Source: Leishmania donovani
Taxonomy: Eukaryota; Euglenozoa; Kinetoplastea; Trypanosomatida; Trypanosomatidae
Direction of reading: 5' to 3'
Length of the DNA: 29,855 nucleotides
Assembly (NCBI RefSeq): GCF_000227135.1
Contig: NC_018253.1
Location: 1-29,855 of the forward strand
Shown here: in pieces, positions 18,025 through 25,733 of the stretch
Layout: every line of letters starts with the position of its first letter
Numbering within the stretch: the stretch's first letter is position 1
The notes under the pieces: model-generated
Databases searched by the model: none
What the model saw: only the letters and a program-made list of their open reading frames with translations
Told to the model about the DNA's origin: nothing
Position numbers and translations under genes: made by a program

Positions 18025-18697
18025 GTCCGCGCTCGATTCCACACCACCAGGAAGATGACGAAGAGGAGAATCAGCGCTGCGCTGCACAAAGCATGCTCGC
18101 ACCACAAGCTGAAATGTAGCGTACCTGTGAACCTGGACGTCGTTGAAATCGCTCTACAAGAGCTTCACCGCGAGCACGACACACTCCACCGCTGCAGGCA
18201 GTGCGCACCGAAATACCAAAAAGTGCGAGAAGAGGGTAATAAGCAGAAGAAACAGCGGAATGGAAGGCCCATGGAAAAACGACCCCGAATTCGTCATACG
18301 GTCGAATAAGGACAACGCACGTCCTCGAACCAGCCGCGCTGACAAAGTTCGACGGCTCCAGAGATGGCGGGCACTGGGTCCCTTTAAGCAATACTCACGC
18401 GTGCGCCGTTCCCCCTGCCACTTTCCTCTTCTCCGCTTCTCAGCAGTGAGAAGGGGGGAGGTTCACCTGCCATGCGGGCTCACAACAAAAAAGAGCGCTG
18501 CCTCACGCGGCGCGTACCGCCCGTGCGCAGACACACGGAGACGGAGACGTGTGTGCCGTGCCTCGTGCGTACTCGCATCGCCACAATCAGTAGCGCACAA
18601 AACAGGCAAAAAAGGGGGGGTGGAACAGCCTCAGCCCTGATGGCGGCCAACAGAGAGAGAAAGACAGGGCAGCGCACCACCAGCAGCAGCAGCAGCG
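18025..18697 (-). other. Intergenic region, no gene seen
   Basis: About 670 bases between the 77-residue basic protein and the actin-like gene. An open minus-strand frame at 18071-18391 overlaps the non-ATG upstream extension of the actin-like frame, in a different phase, and has no recognisable product. The interval is probably 3' UTR of the basic protein gene plus the leader of the actin-like gene. Confidence 0.45.
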
Positions 18698-18931
18698 TCA
18701 CGCGCTCCTCTGCTTCTTTCCGGTTCGGGGCTGGAACATCGGCAGCGCGCTCGACATAGCGACCTTGTTCACCTTGGGCACCACCTTGGGTGGGATCAGG
18801 TTCTTGAGGATGCTTCGCTCCTTTCGCTTCCGGCCATGGATGCTGTCCTTCAGCGTCCGCTCCATGTCCGTCACGGGCTGCCGCTTGGACTTCTTGCGCT
18901 TCACGCGCTGCTTGCCGTGGCGGCCAGGCAT
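18698..18931 (-). CDS. Small, very basic protein, 77 aa
   Basis: I do not recognise the family, but it looks like a true gene. Nearly all third codon positions are G or C, a strong coding sign in this genome. The N-terminus, MPGRHGKQRVKRKKSKRQ, is dense in Lys and Arg. It is followed by PVTDMERTLKDSIHGRKRK, then LIPPKVVPKVNKVAMSSALP, and a short polar tail. The charge pattern suggests a nucleolar or RNA-binding protein, for example a small ribosome-assembly factor, but that is inference. ATG 18931 is preceded by a short C/T tract (CCCTCTCCCCCG) and AG at 18942-18941, which would give a 9-base leader. A longer minus-strand frame (18480-19232) overlaps it in another phase and is rejected. Confidence 0.75.
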   Translation of the reverse strand: MPGRHGKQRVKRKKSKRQPVTDMERTLKDSIHGRKRKERSILKNLIPPKVVPKVNKVAMSSALPMFQPRTGKKQRSA

Positions 18932-19425
18932 TGCGGTGCACTAACGGGGGAGAGGGTTCTCGGGAAAGTGTGCGGCGTGGGGCGTCACAGGCACTGCGCC
19001 GCAGGGCCGGGTCTGAACTGTGGCAGTTATGCCGATTTCTTTTTTCTACATAGATAATGAGGCCAGAGGTGGGGGGCGGCGCAGAAAGCAAGTGGGTGGA
19101 AGGCGGGATACGAAGCAGGGGAAGGAGGGCGGTCTGAAAGGTCAACCGGCTATATTCGGGGAGGTATATAAGACATGAGCGAAGGGGAGGCGATGGCGCC
19201 TGCACCGACACTCGGCACGCAGAATTGTGCACTGCGAAAATGAAAAGAGGGGAGAGTGTCGCTACACCCCTGCGCTACTGAGCTGCACAGCCTCGCCGTC
19301 GTTGGATACCTTTGTCTCGCGTGACACCGCCGCAGATGGACACCAAAGCGAGAGGGGATGCGGTCAAAAAAAAAAAAAAACAGCACAGCCTAGCGGTGCT
19401 AACACTGTGAAAAGGGAACGCGGCG
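18932..19425 (-). other. Intergenic region, no gene seen
   Basis: About 490 bases that should hold the leader of the small basic gene and the 3' UTR of the 356-residue protein gene. It contains an A run of 15 (19366-19380) on the plus strand, a T run on the sense strand. No supported frame. Confidence 0.5.
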
Positions 19426-20496
19426 TCACCCCTGCAGCGGGGAGGGGGGCTGCTTGGCCGCGGTTACTCGCCGCAGCAGCAGCTCCAGCGACGTGTCCGT
19501 CGACACGGCCGCGTCCACCTGCACGGGGTGCAGTTCGGAGAACAGGACGCTGTGTGACGCTCGCAGCCCCTCCAGCACGTGCAGGTAGTTGACGCTGTTC
19601 AGCGTGCGGAAGCTCCTCTCGCAGCCCAGCTTCAGCAGTACCTTGTGTGAGAGGTTGAAGAACGGCTCCGCCTTGCGGTCCTTCCGCGGCGGCCAGCTCA
19701 GCTCCACACCCCGCGCCGCCAGGCAGTCACGGAACTCCTGCAGCGCCCGCCGCTTCACGCGGTCGCGGTGAACGTCCGCTCGGGCGTAGTCGTCCACGTA
19801 ACAGTTGGCAACCATGCGCTGCTCCCCCGCCGGCGTGCGGCTGCTCAGCCCCAGCGCCGCGTGCTCCTCCGGCTCATACTGCACAATCCTCCAGCAGCGG
19901 TAGCACTCCGCGAAGAAGATGACGTACTCGGACCAGTTGCGGAACCGCTGCATCGCTGCGTCGTAGAAGGGCAGGTCGCGCACGAGGTTCTGCACGTGCG
20001 CCGCAGCGATGGAGCCGCAGAACTCGTCGTTCTCGATGACCGTCCGCACGTGCTCCTTCAGTAGCATCTCGCACGGCAACGGCGCGCCCACCTCCACGGG
20101 CGCGCACCAGTCCACGTCCACTAGCAGCGTCACCGACGACGGTACCTCGCGCACAAAGCGCGCCGATGACACGGGGGCGTTGTGCGTCAGCGGGCCAAGG
20201 TAGTGCACAGTCCCCCATGGGAGGCGCAGCGCCAGGAACAGGCCTCGACAGCGCGCGCTGCGCTGCGGCACATCCACGCAGAAGCGCAGCTCCGTGAAGC
20301 CGTTGTAGCGCCGCGCGTCGGCGCGCACCGCCTCCACCGGCAACGCAACCGTGTACGCGCACGGCAAGCACCGCGACGCGAGGTGCAGTCGCACCACCAC
20401 CCCGTTCACGGCGAGGTCAACTACCGCCAGCGCGTCCGGGTGCGACAGCCGCGGCGGCATCGCATGGAACCGCTGCAGTGAGCCTTTCTTCCCCAT
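19426..20496 (-). CDS. Hypothetical protein, 356 aa
   Basis: No family recognised. The first residues are MGKKGSLQRFHAMPPRL. A beta-rich N-terminal half follows with VDLAVNGVVVRLHLASRCLP, LRLPWGTVHYLGPLTHNAP and SVTLLVDVDWCAPVEVGAPL. A more helical second half contains VRDLPFYDAAMQRFRNWSEY, FFAECYRCWRIVQYEPEEHA, CYVDDYARADVHRDRVKRRA and FRTLNSVNYLHVLEGLRASH. Cysteines are frequent but form no clear zinc pattern, and there is no membrane segment. Third positions are strongly G/C, so it is a real gene. The frame runs upstream past ATG 20496 without another credible start. A pyrimidine tract ends in CAG (AG 20499-20498) one base before this ATG. If splicing occurs further in, Met13 (20460) would be used. 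Confidence 0.8.
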   Translation of the reverse strand: MGKKGSLQRFHAMPPRLSHPDALAVVDLAVNGVVVRLHLASRCLPCAYTVALPVEAVRADARRYNGFTELRFCVDVPQRSARCRGLFLALRLPWGTVHYLGPLTHNAPVSSARFVREVPSSVTLLVDVDWCAPVEVGAPLPCEMLLKEHVRTVIENDEFCGSIAAAHVQNLVRDLPFYDAAMQRFRNWSEYVIFFAECYRCWRIVQYEPEEHAALGLSSRTPAGEQRMVANCYVDDYARADVHRDRVKRRALQEFRDCLAARGVELSWPPRKDRKAEPFFNLSHKVLLKLGCERSFRTLNSVNYLHVLEGLRASHSVLFSELHPVQVDAAVSTDTSLELLLRRVTAAKQPPSPLQG

Positions 20497-21277
20497 CCTG
20501 CAGCGAACACACGAGGGGGAAGGGGAGGGGGGGGGACGGAGCTCGTAGGACGATCTCCGCGCCAGTCGATAGGAGGCCACGCACGCAGACACACTCACGC
20601 AGGGAGGTATAAAACAAAAGATGTACCAGGGCGCAGGTGAAGGAAGGCAGGGGGAGGAGTACTGAAGGAAACGGAGGCGACTGTGGTGGATGCGGTGGAA
20701 CGCTTTGAGCCTCGAGGAGGTGTGGGGACCGACGGCAAACGCTCGGGCGAAGGTCGGTATGCATCCTTCGACAAGTGCGCAGGTGCGTCGTGGTGTAAAG
20801 TGCACGTGAGGAGGGAGTGAGGGGGGGGGGACGGCCATGCACAGCGAAGGGGCGGTTGAAGGGGGAAATGAGGTGAAGGACTAAGGAAGGGGAAAAGCGG
20901 CTGTTCTGGCGCCTTCGCTCTCGCTTGTGTGCGCGCGCCTGCACACCATCGGAGCGGGGCAGTACGTAGTGCCCACAGCGCGCGAAACACCGACAACAGC
21001 CAGCTGCGCCGCGGGCGTTGCTTCTGTGAAGCACGCAACACCAGCGCATATGACCAGGCAGCCCTCTGCTTTCGCCCCATCTCTCACCCACACGCACACA
21101 CACCTCATACACACACATAAGACCACCACTGCGGTGGGAGGGGGGAGGGGCTGAGCACGGGAAGGAAAGAGGGGGGAGGGGGGGCAGCCAAGAGAAAGGA
21201 GACAACGCAAACACCAAACACCACGTCCGAATCGCTCCAGGACGGCGGTCTCACACACGCCCACAGCTGCCGAGCCG
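20497..21277 (-). promoter_or_regulatory. Intergenic region: acceptor of the 356-aa gene, 3' UTR of the membrane protein gene
   Basis: On the sense strand a C/T run at about 20513-20539 is followed by AG 20499-20498, with no AG in between. The remaining 750 bases are the likely 3' UTR of the rhomboid-like gene. They contain short CA runs and GGGG-rich blocks. No gene is seen. Confidence 0.55.
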
Positions 21278-21985
21278 CTACTTCCCCACCGCGACGCGTG
21301 ACGGCAGGTTCTGGAAGAACTTTCTCGCCAGGCTAAAGTCCTTGCGAGTGCGGAAGAACAGCGAGCTGTAGATAAGCGTGAAGAAGACACCGCCGACAAA
21401 CCCCCAGTTGCGCAACTCGATGTCGCCCGCCCGCCGCCGCTCGACCAGCCTCGGCGAAACGTACTCGTCGTAGGTGCACTTGAGCAGGTATGGCACGCCG
21501 GCCCACATGACGGGCACGCGCTTCAGGTACGGGATGTAGCACCCTCGCATCATCAGCGACAGCGTCGCGTAGCCGGCGTAGGCACCGTTGCTCGTGGCGT
21601 TGCAGTCGAACTGCGAGTTTGTCTTCGTACGGCTCACCTGCGCAGCAAACACGTAGGCGAAGCTGGAGAACAACCCGGCACCAACGTACACGGCCATCGC
21701 GTGCCGCCACCCCAGCACTTCGGTCAGCGGCTTCGCCACCGCCCACGCCATGACGCAGTTGACGACGCAGTCCGTGCCGTTGGTCACGTACAGGCACGAC
21801 AGCGGGTTCGGGTAGAAAGCGCTGCCCCGCGTCAGGAACACGTCACGCATCACCATCGGCTTCGAGCTGCGCAACATCACCGGGTTCGCCGCGTAGCTAT
21901 TGGAGTGGTACAGTATGAAGAGCGTCTGGTCCGTGGTAAGCGCCATCGCCATGATGGAGCCAGTGATCTCCGCGTACGATGGCAT
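21278..21985 (-). CDS. Rhomboid-like polytopic membrane protein, probably inactive
   Basis: A 235-residue membrane protein. Hydrophobic segments lie near residues 8-26, 73-88, 95-116, 134-148, 157-170 and 195-211, roughly the six spans of a rhomboid core. The segment CNATSNGAYAGYATL (128-142) sits where rhomboids have GxSGAxxG, and ELRNWGFVGGVFF (190-202) where they have the H-x-GG of the last core helix. The glycine beside the serine and the catalytic His are both missing, so if it is a rhomboid it is a pseudoprotease. Trypanosomes have rhomboid-like pseudoproteases in the mitochondrial inner-membrane import machinery (TimRhom I and II), an attractive but unproved comparison. ATG 21985 gives MPSYAEITGS; the longer GTG-initiated version is rejected. 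An AG lies about 14 bases upstream, beyond which is a CA repeat. Confidence 0.55.
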   Translation of the reverse strand: MPSYAEITGSIMAMALTTDQTLFILYHSNSYAANPVMLRSSKPMVMRDVFLTRGSAFYPNPLSCLYVTNGTDCVVNCVMAWAVAKPLTEVLGWRHAMAVYVGAGLFSSFAYVFAAQVSRTKTNSQFDCNATSNGAYAGYATLSLMMRGCYIPYLKRVPVMWAGVPYLLKCTYDEYVSPRLVERRRAGDIELRNWGFVGGVFFTLIYSSLFFRTRKDFSLARKFFQNLPSRVAVGK

Positions 21986-22008
21986 GCCCGGCGCGCGCAC
22001 TGCTCAGC

Positions 22009-22039
<31 letters not shown>

Positions 22040-22259
22040 GGTTTGTCGCTCGCTTACTTGTCCCTGACCTGTCGCCCAGGCAAATAAAAGACGGTGTGCG
22101 GCAGCACGAAAAGAGGAGAGGAGGGGAGGCAGTGCGCCCGGATGAGTGCAGGCAGCGCGCCTCCATCGAGGAGGGGTGAGGCGCAGGCGCGACGGCATCG
22201 TAGCGGGGTCGCTGTCTCGCAGCACAGTCGCCTGTACGCGCGCCGAAACAGGAGCAAGG
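21986..22259 (-). promoter_or_regulatory. Leader region of the rhomboid-like gene
   Basis: The sense strand has CCCACCCACCCA followed by a CA repeat and then CTGAGCAG, with AG at 22001-22000, about 14 bases before ATG 21985. This is a plausible acceptor, though the tract is CA-rich rather than purely pyrimidine. Confidence 0.45.
22009..22031. repeat. GT/CA dinucleotide repeat followed by GGGT units
   Basis: An uninterrupted GT run on the plus strand passes directly into GGGT repeats (to about 22043). It lies about 25 bases upstream of the rhomboid-like gene start. Confidence 0.9.
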
Positions 22260-22995
22260 AGGATCACAGAGGCGGGTAAGAGGAGCAAGAAGGCAGATGG
22301 CGCGCACAGGCACGCGCAAAAAAGTGCACAACGGTGCACACGCCCCCGGGTCGGATGGCATTCACACTTTGATGGGGACACGGTGGCGTATCGCAAGGGC
22401 AATGGGAGGGGGGGGGTAGGCGAGCGCCGCGCAACGCCACAACAAGGGGGAAACCGCAAAAGACGGACGCACACGGCCACACGTACACAAGCAAGCCGCA
22501 GATAGGGATTGCCCACACCAGCGCGGATGAGGAGAGAGGGGAGCGCGAGCGGTGTTGGCATGCGTGACTTGATGTAGCGTTTGTAGGAGAGAATGTCCAT
22601 GTTCTTGCGCTCCGCGGGCAGCTTGTCCTCACCCCCCTTGATTAAGGCGTTCTCGCTGATGTCGTCGCGCTGCATCGGCACGGACGGAAAGGCCAAGCAG
22701 CAACGCGAGCAGCGCACCGAGGATGCAGCCGAGCGCCTCGACCACCAGCGGGTGCGCCAGCCCCTGTGCGCACATCACGCGATAGCAGTCCGCGAGGACG
22801 TGCAGCGCGCCGTTTAAACAGCGCAGCACTCTCTGTGGTGCTGCTCACGTCGTACAGACGCGGGATCCTCATCAGCGGCGGGGACACAGAGGTGGTGAAC
22901 TGCGCCGCGTCCACCAGCACCTTCGACAGCACGTGCAGAGGGTTCAGCACACAGTGGTGCGGACCCACCTCGACGAGGCTGCCTTTAGAGGCATG
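22260..22995 (-). pseudogene. Degenerate second APRT gene (frame-broken)
   Basis: Three consecutive minus-strand frames together read like the N-terminal 135 residues of APRT. About 22995-22820 gives LMRIPRLYDVSSTTESA, matching intact APRT NVPRFADVSSITESP. About 22825-22685 gives HPLVVEALGCILGALLAL, placed as THILGFDARGFLFGPMIAV. About 22675-22540 gives PMQRDDISENALIKG, placed as VLMRKADKNAGLLIR. The frame changes twice, near 22820 and 22680, and probably again near 22535. No frame has a usable start and the PRPP loop is missing, so it cannot make an enzyme. None of the breaks sits in a long homopolymer, which argues against sequencing error. Trypanosoma brucei has two adjacent APRT genes, so a tandem origin is reasonable. 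The left boundary is uncertain. Confidence 0.62.
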
Positions 22996-24256
22996 GCACT
23001 GCAGCAATGCCGCGGGCACGCGCGAAAAAAAGAAACGGAGAAAACGCAGCAGGCGGCAGAGGGCGAGGTAATGGTGCAGCGGAAGGGTGGAGGGGGAGGG
23101 GGGAAGCCAACGCTGCCCCGTGCAGCGAGCAGGGAGGGGCACAAGGAGCACGGAAGAGGGATGGCCGAGAGGTGAGAAACTGGGGGAGTCGTAGGGGAAG
23201 AAGGCGATGGAGACGCGCACACGGGTGAGGGGGAAGGAGCAGCACACGTAGAGCAAGGTCGCTGGTACGCACAACAAAAAGGCGCGAAAAAGGGTACACA
23301 CGGATACTGCAGCACACTCGACCCTGCTGCACGCGCAGAGTCAGCCCCTCCCCCCGCCAACGAAGAGATCGCACGACCTCCGTGTGACAGTTTTGCCGCC
23401 TTTGCACCGTTCTTTTTTTTTCCTTTAGCCGCACTTTATAACGGGCGTCTGTCTGTGCCGCAGCTGTCAACTCACTACGGGGTAGAAGCGTGTTGTGGCC
23501 CACCAGCACGTTCATAGGCGGCGCACTCACGCCGTCCAAGGAGAGCGAAATCAACGACACACATACACGCAAGCATGAACGCCTCTGTTCACGTAACCAA
23601 GCGAGAAAAAAAAAGAGAGCACTGGAAGCCGATGGCTTAAGAGTAGCGCCTACGTCGTGTAGTGGGCGCTTCGCTCTCCCGTGTAACGGGCGCCCTTTAG
23701 CGCGCTCTCATGAAAGACTCCTCCGAGGGGGGAGGAGGAGGGGGAAGGAGGCGCCTATAGGAATAAAGTCAGTTATACGGTACGATGCCCTTAGAGACGC
23801 ACACACGCACACACCATCCATCGGCTACCGCTTTGTTTCCGCCCTCGCGAGTTTGTACATCATTTACTTCTCTGCTGCGGGTGTGTGCGCGTCTGTGGCG
23901 TGCCGTCTTTATCCTCCCTACAGCTCAGCCTCCGCCTGCACCCAGAAACGGCTAAACGCAGCGGCCGGGGGGAGAGGGGAGGTCACCAACGCAGCAAGCG
24001 CACTACTGCGCAGCGATAAGCAGACAGAGACACACACACACACACAACTCAGAGACATGCGAGCCGATAGGTCGTGTTTTTGCGCGGCTATTGTACGGCG
24101 GGGAACGGCCGTTAGTACCGCCGCCTTAGTGCTTTGGCTGCGTCTTTTAAATTTTACGTTACCGGAGATGGTGATGTCGTATCCGGCGGCATCGTCAACT
24201 GCAGAGGTGCTGGCGGAAAGAAGAAGCAGAGAAGGACTGAAGGAGTTGCTCACGCG
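22996..24256 (-). other. Intergenic region: APRT 3' UTR and relic upstream sequence
   Basis: About 1.26 kb between the APRT stop and the APRT relic. It holds a CA repeat (24029-24046), a T run on the plus strand (23412-23420) and an A run near 23606. A long plus-strand frame (23490-24260) shows no recognisable product and runs antisense to the array, so I reject it. Most of this is probably APRT 3' UTR. Confidence 0.5.
24029..24046. repeat. CA dinucleotide repeat
   Basis: A perfect CA run on the plus strand within the presumed APRT 3' UTR. Confidence 0.85.
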
Positions 24257-24970
24257 TTAGTGCGGGTGCTCGGCCAGCACATCACCGCAGCTCAAAACAC
24301 GAGGACCCGTGTAGTTCTTTGAGTCCCCACAGTTCTCCTCCGTCAGCGCGTCGTCAGAAAGAAGGCTGATAAACTTAATATCTTTGTAGCGGCTGTTAGC
24401 TGTCGAGTGGATCTTCTCTGCCGCCTTCAGGAAAGGAATGCTCAAAATCGAGACCATCTCAACAACCGCTGCGTCGCTCGCCTCCACCAGTTGCAAGCCC
24501 GACAGCGCGGTCCCACCCGTTGCCAGGACGTCATCGATTAGCACCACTCGCGATCCCTTGCCGATGCTGCCGTAGCGGATCGTCATCACCTCTGGCGCGG
24601 CTTCTTTGTACTCCTTTTCATACGGTTCGCTGCGGATAAGGAGACCAGCATTCTTGTCCGCCTTGCGCATTAGCACGAACGGGATCTCAAGCTCCACGGC
24701 GATCATGGGGCCGAAGAGGAAGCCGCGAGCATCGAAGCCGAGGATATGCGTCGGGGCCGGCGACATGGCCCGGTACCGTTGCACAAGGAAGTCACGAATA
24801 GCTTTCAATGTCTCTGGAGACTCAGTGATGCTGCTGACATCGGCGAAGCGGGGGACATTGCGCGGGGAGAAGACTGGGGAGTACCAGCGGTAGCTCTTCT
24901 TCAGCAGCTGCGAGAGCGCGTGGGAGTCGTCTAGCAGGAAAGAGTTGGGACTGACTTCCTTGAAGGGCAT
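24257..24970 (-). CDS. APRT: Adenine phosphoribosyltransferase
   Basis: A 237-residue APRT that makes AMP and pyrophosphate from adenine and PRPP, part of purine salvage in an organism that cannot make purines de novo. The PRPP loop is VVLIDDVLATGGT (142-154), with the paired aspartates. GFDARGFLFGP (78-88) carries the loop near the base and pyrophosphate sites, and FADVSSITESPETLK is the N-terminal hood region. The C-terminal extension from about 190 (SRYKDIKFISLLSDDALTEE) to HPH is present in the Leishmania enzyme and absent from the 180-residue human one. The start is ATG 24970 (MPFKEVSPNS); an upstream TTG at 24985 is not used. The first AG after an AG-free, C/T-rich stretch is at 24987-24986, giving a 15-base leader. 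Confidence 0.98.
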   Translation of the reverse strand: MPFKEVSPNSFLLDDSHALSQLLKKSYRWYSPVFSPRNVPRFADVSSITESPETLKAIRDFLVQRYRAMSPAPTHILGFDARGFLFGPMIAVELEIPFVLMRKADKNAGLLIRSEPYEKEYKEAAPEVMTIRYGSIGKGSRVVLIDDVLATGGTALSGLQLVEASDAAVVEMVSILSIPFLKAAEKIHSTANSRYKDIKFISLLSDDALTEENCGDSKNYTGPRVLSCGDVLAEHPH

Positions 24971-25733
24971 GGTGGCAGGGCACAACTAAGCGGACAAGAG
25001 CGTAAGGCGCGGGCGCGATAGCGAGAGTAACAAGTGCTGTCAAAACCCTGTCGCTGTCGGTGGTGAGGGTACAACAGAGGTACACAAGCGTGGCTGGGTA
25101 TGCGCGTGTGTGTCGATGCTGCTGGTATGTGTGTTGACGGATGGTGCGTGCATCACACCATAAATCGTTGCCCCATGATGAAGGCAAAGCGAGACAGGGA
25201 GACGCAGAGAAAAGCGCATGAGGGGAAGCAGCGTGAGTACGGAAGCAAAAAAAAACGTCAACATACTTTAGAGCCCGCAACCTCATCACCCAAACACATC
25301 CCCGCGCAGAAAAGACGGGTACGTGATAAGGCTGTGATGCGCCAAGCGGCAATACATGCGACTCTGTGGTGCCTTGGGTGACGGCGAGGCGAGACCACAG
25401 CCTTAGAGGACCCTTATTGGCTCTGCTGCGTTCGGCGAAACGGCCTGTCATGTAGTCCCAGTTCGCGTGTGTGCGGTGGTCCTTTCAAAGAAACGGTCAT
25501 GGTTGCAGTGTGCGTGGTACGCACTTTTCTCTGTCGGAAGCGGCGGTTTTCGTTCCTAGTGCCCTCTATACATGAGCCTCTCCCTCCTTTGGTGCGTCCC
25601 GAGAGTACGCCTACACATCGGAGAGGAAAGACACCTTCTATGTTCGTTGCCGTGGGTACGAGTGAACAGGAGGTTGCGTGTAGCTACCTGAACTGCTGCG
25701 GGCGCTGGCGGCATCCATGCTACCACGAGCTGC
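24971..25733 (-). promoter_or_regulatory. Intergenic region: APRT splice acceptor and MCMBP 3' UTR
   Basis: On the sense strand from about 25036 to 24988 there is no AG and C/T predominates, ending in CTTAG (AG 24987-24986). The remainder is presumed 3' UTR of the MCM-binding protein gene. No gene is seen. Confidence 0.6.

Noticed and set aside
18025..18105. 27-residue N-terminal extension of the actin-like protein
   Set aside because: It begins with GTG; the ATG at 18024 places the phosphate-1 motif at the usual distance from the start.
18480..19232. 250-codon minus-strand frame
   Set aside because: It overlaps the 77-residue basic gene in another phase, and third-position bias supports the smaller frame.
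20497..20838. 114-residue N-terminal extension of the 356-residue protein
   Set aside because: It translates the C/T tract and splice signal (Ser/Pro-rich stretch) and lies upstream of the likely acceptor.
22004..22717. 237-codon minus-strand frame taken as an intact gene
   Set aside because: Only its early part resembles APRT; the rest translates spacer and the CA repeat. It is better read as one frame of the broken APRT relic.
23490..24260. 256-codon plus-strand frame
   Set aside because: No ATG-led, recognisable product; it runs against the array, crosses a CA repeat and abuts APRT antisense.
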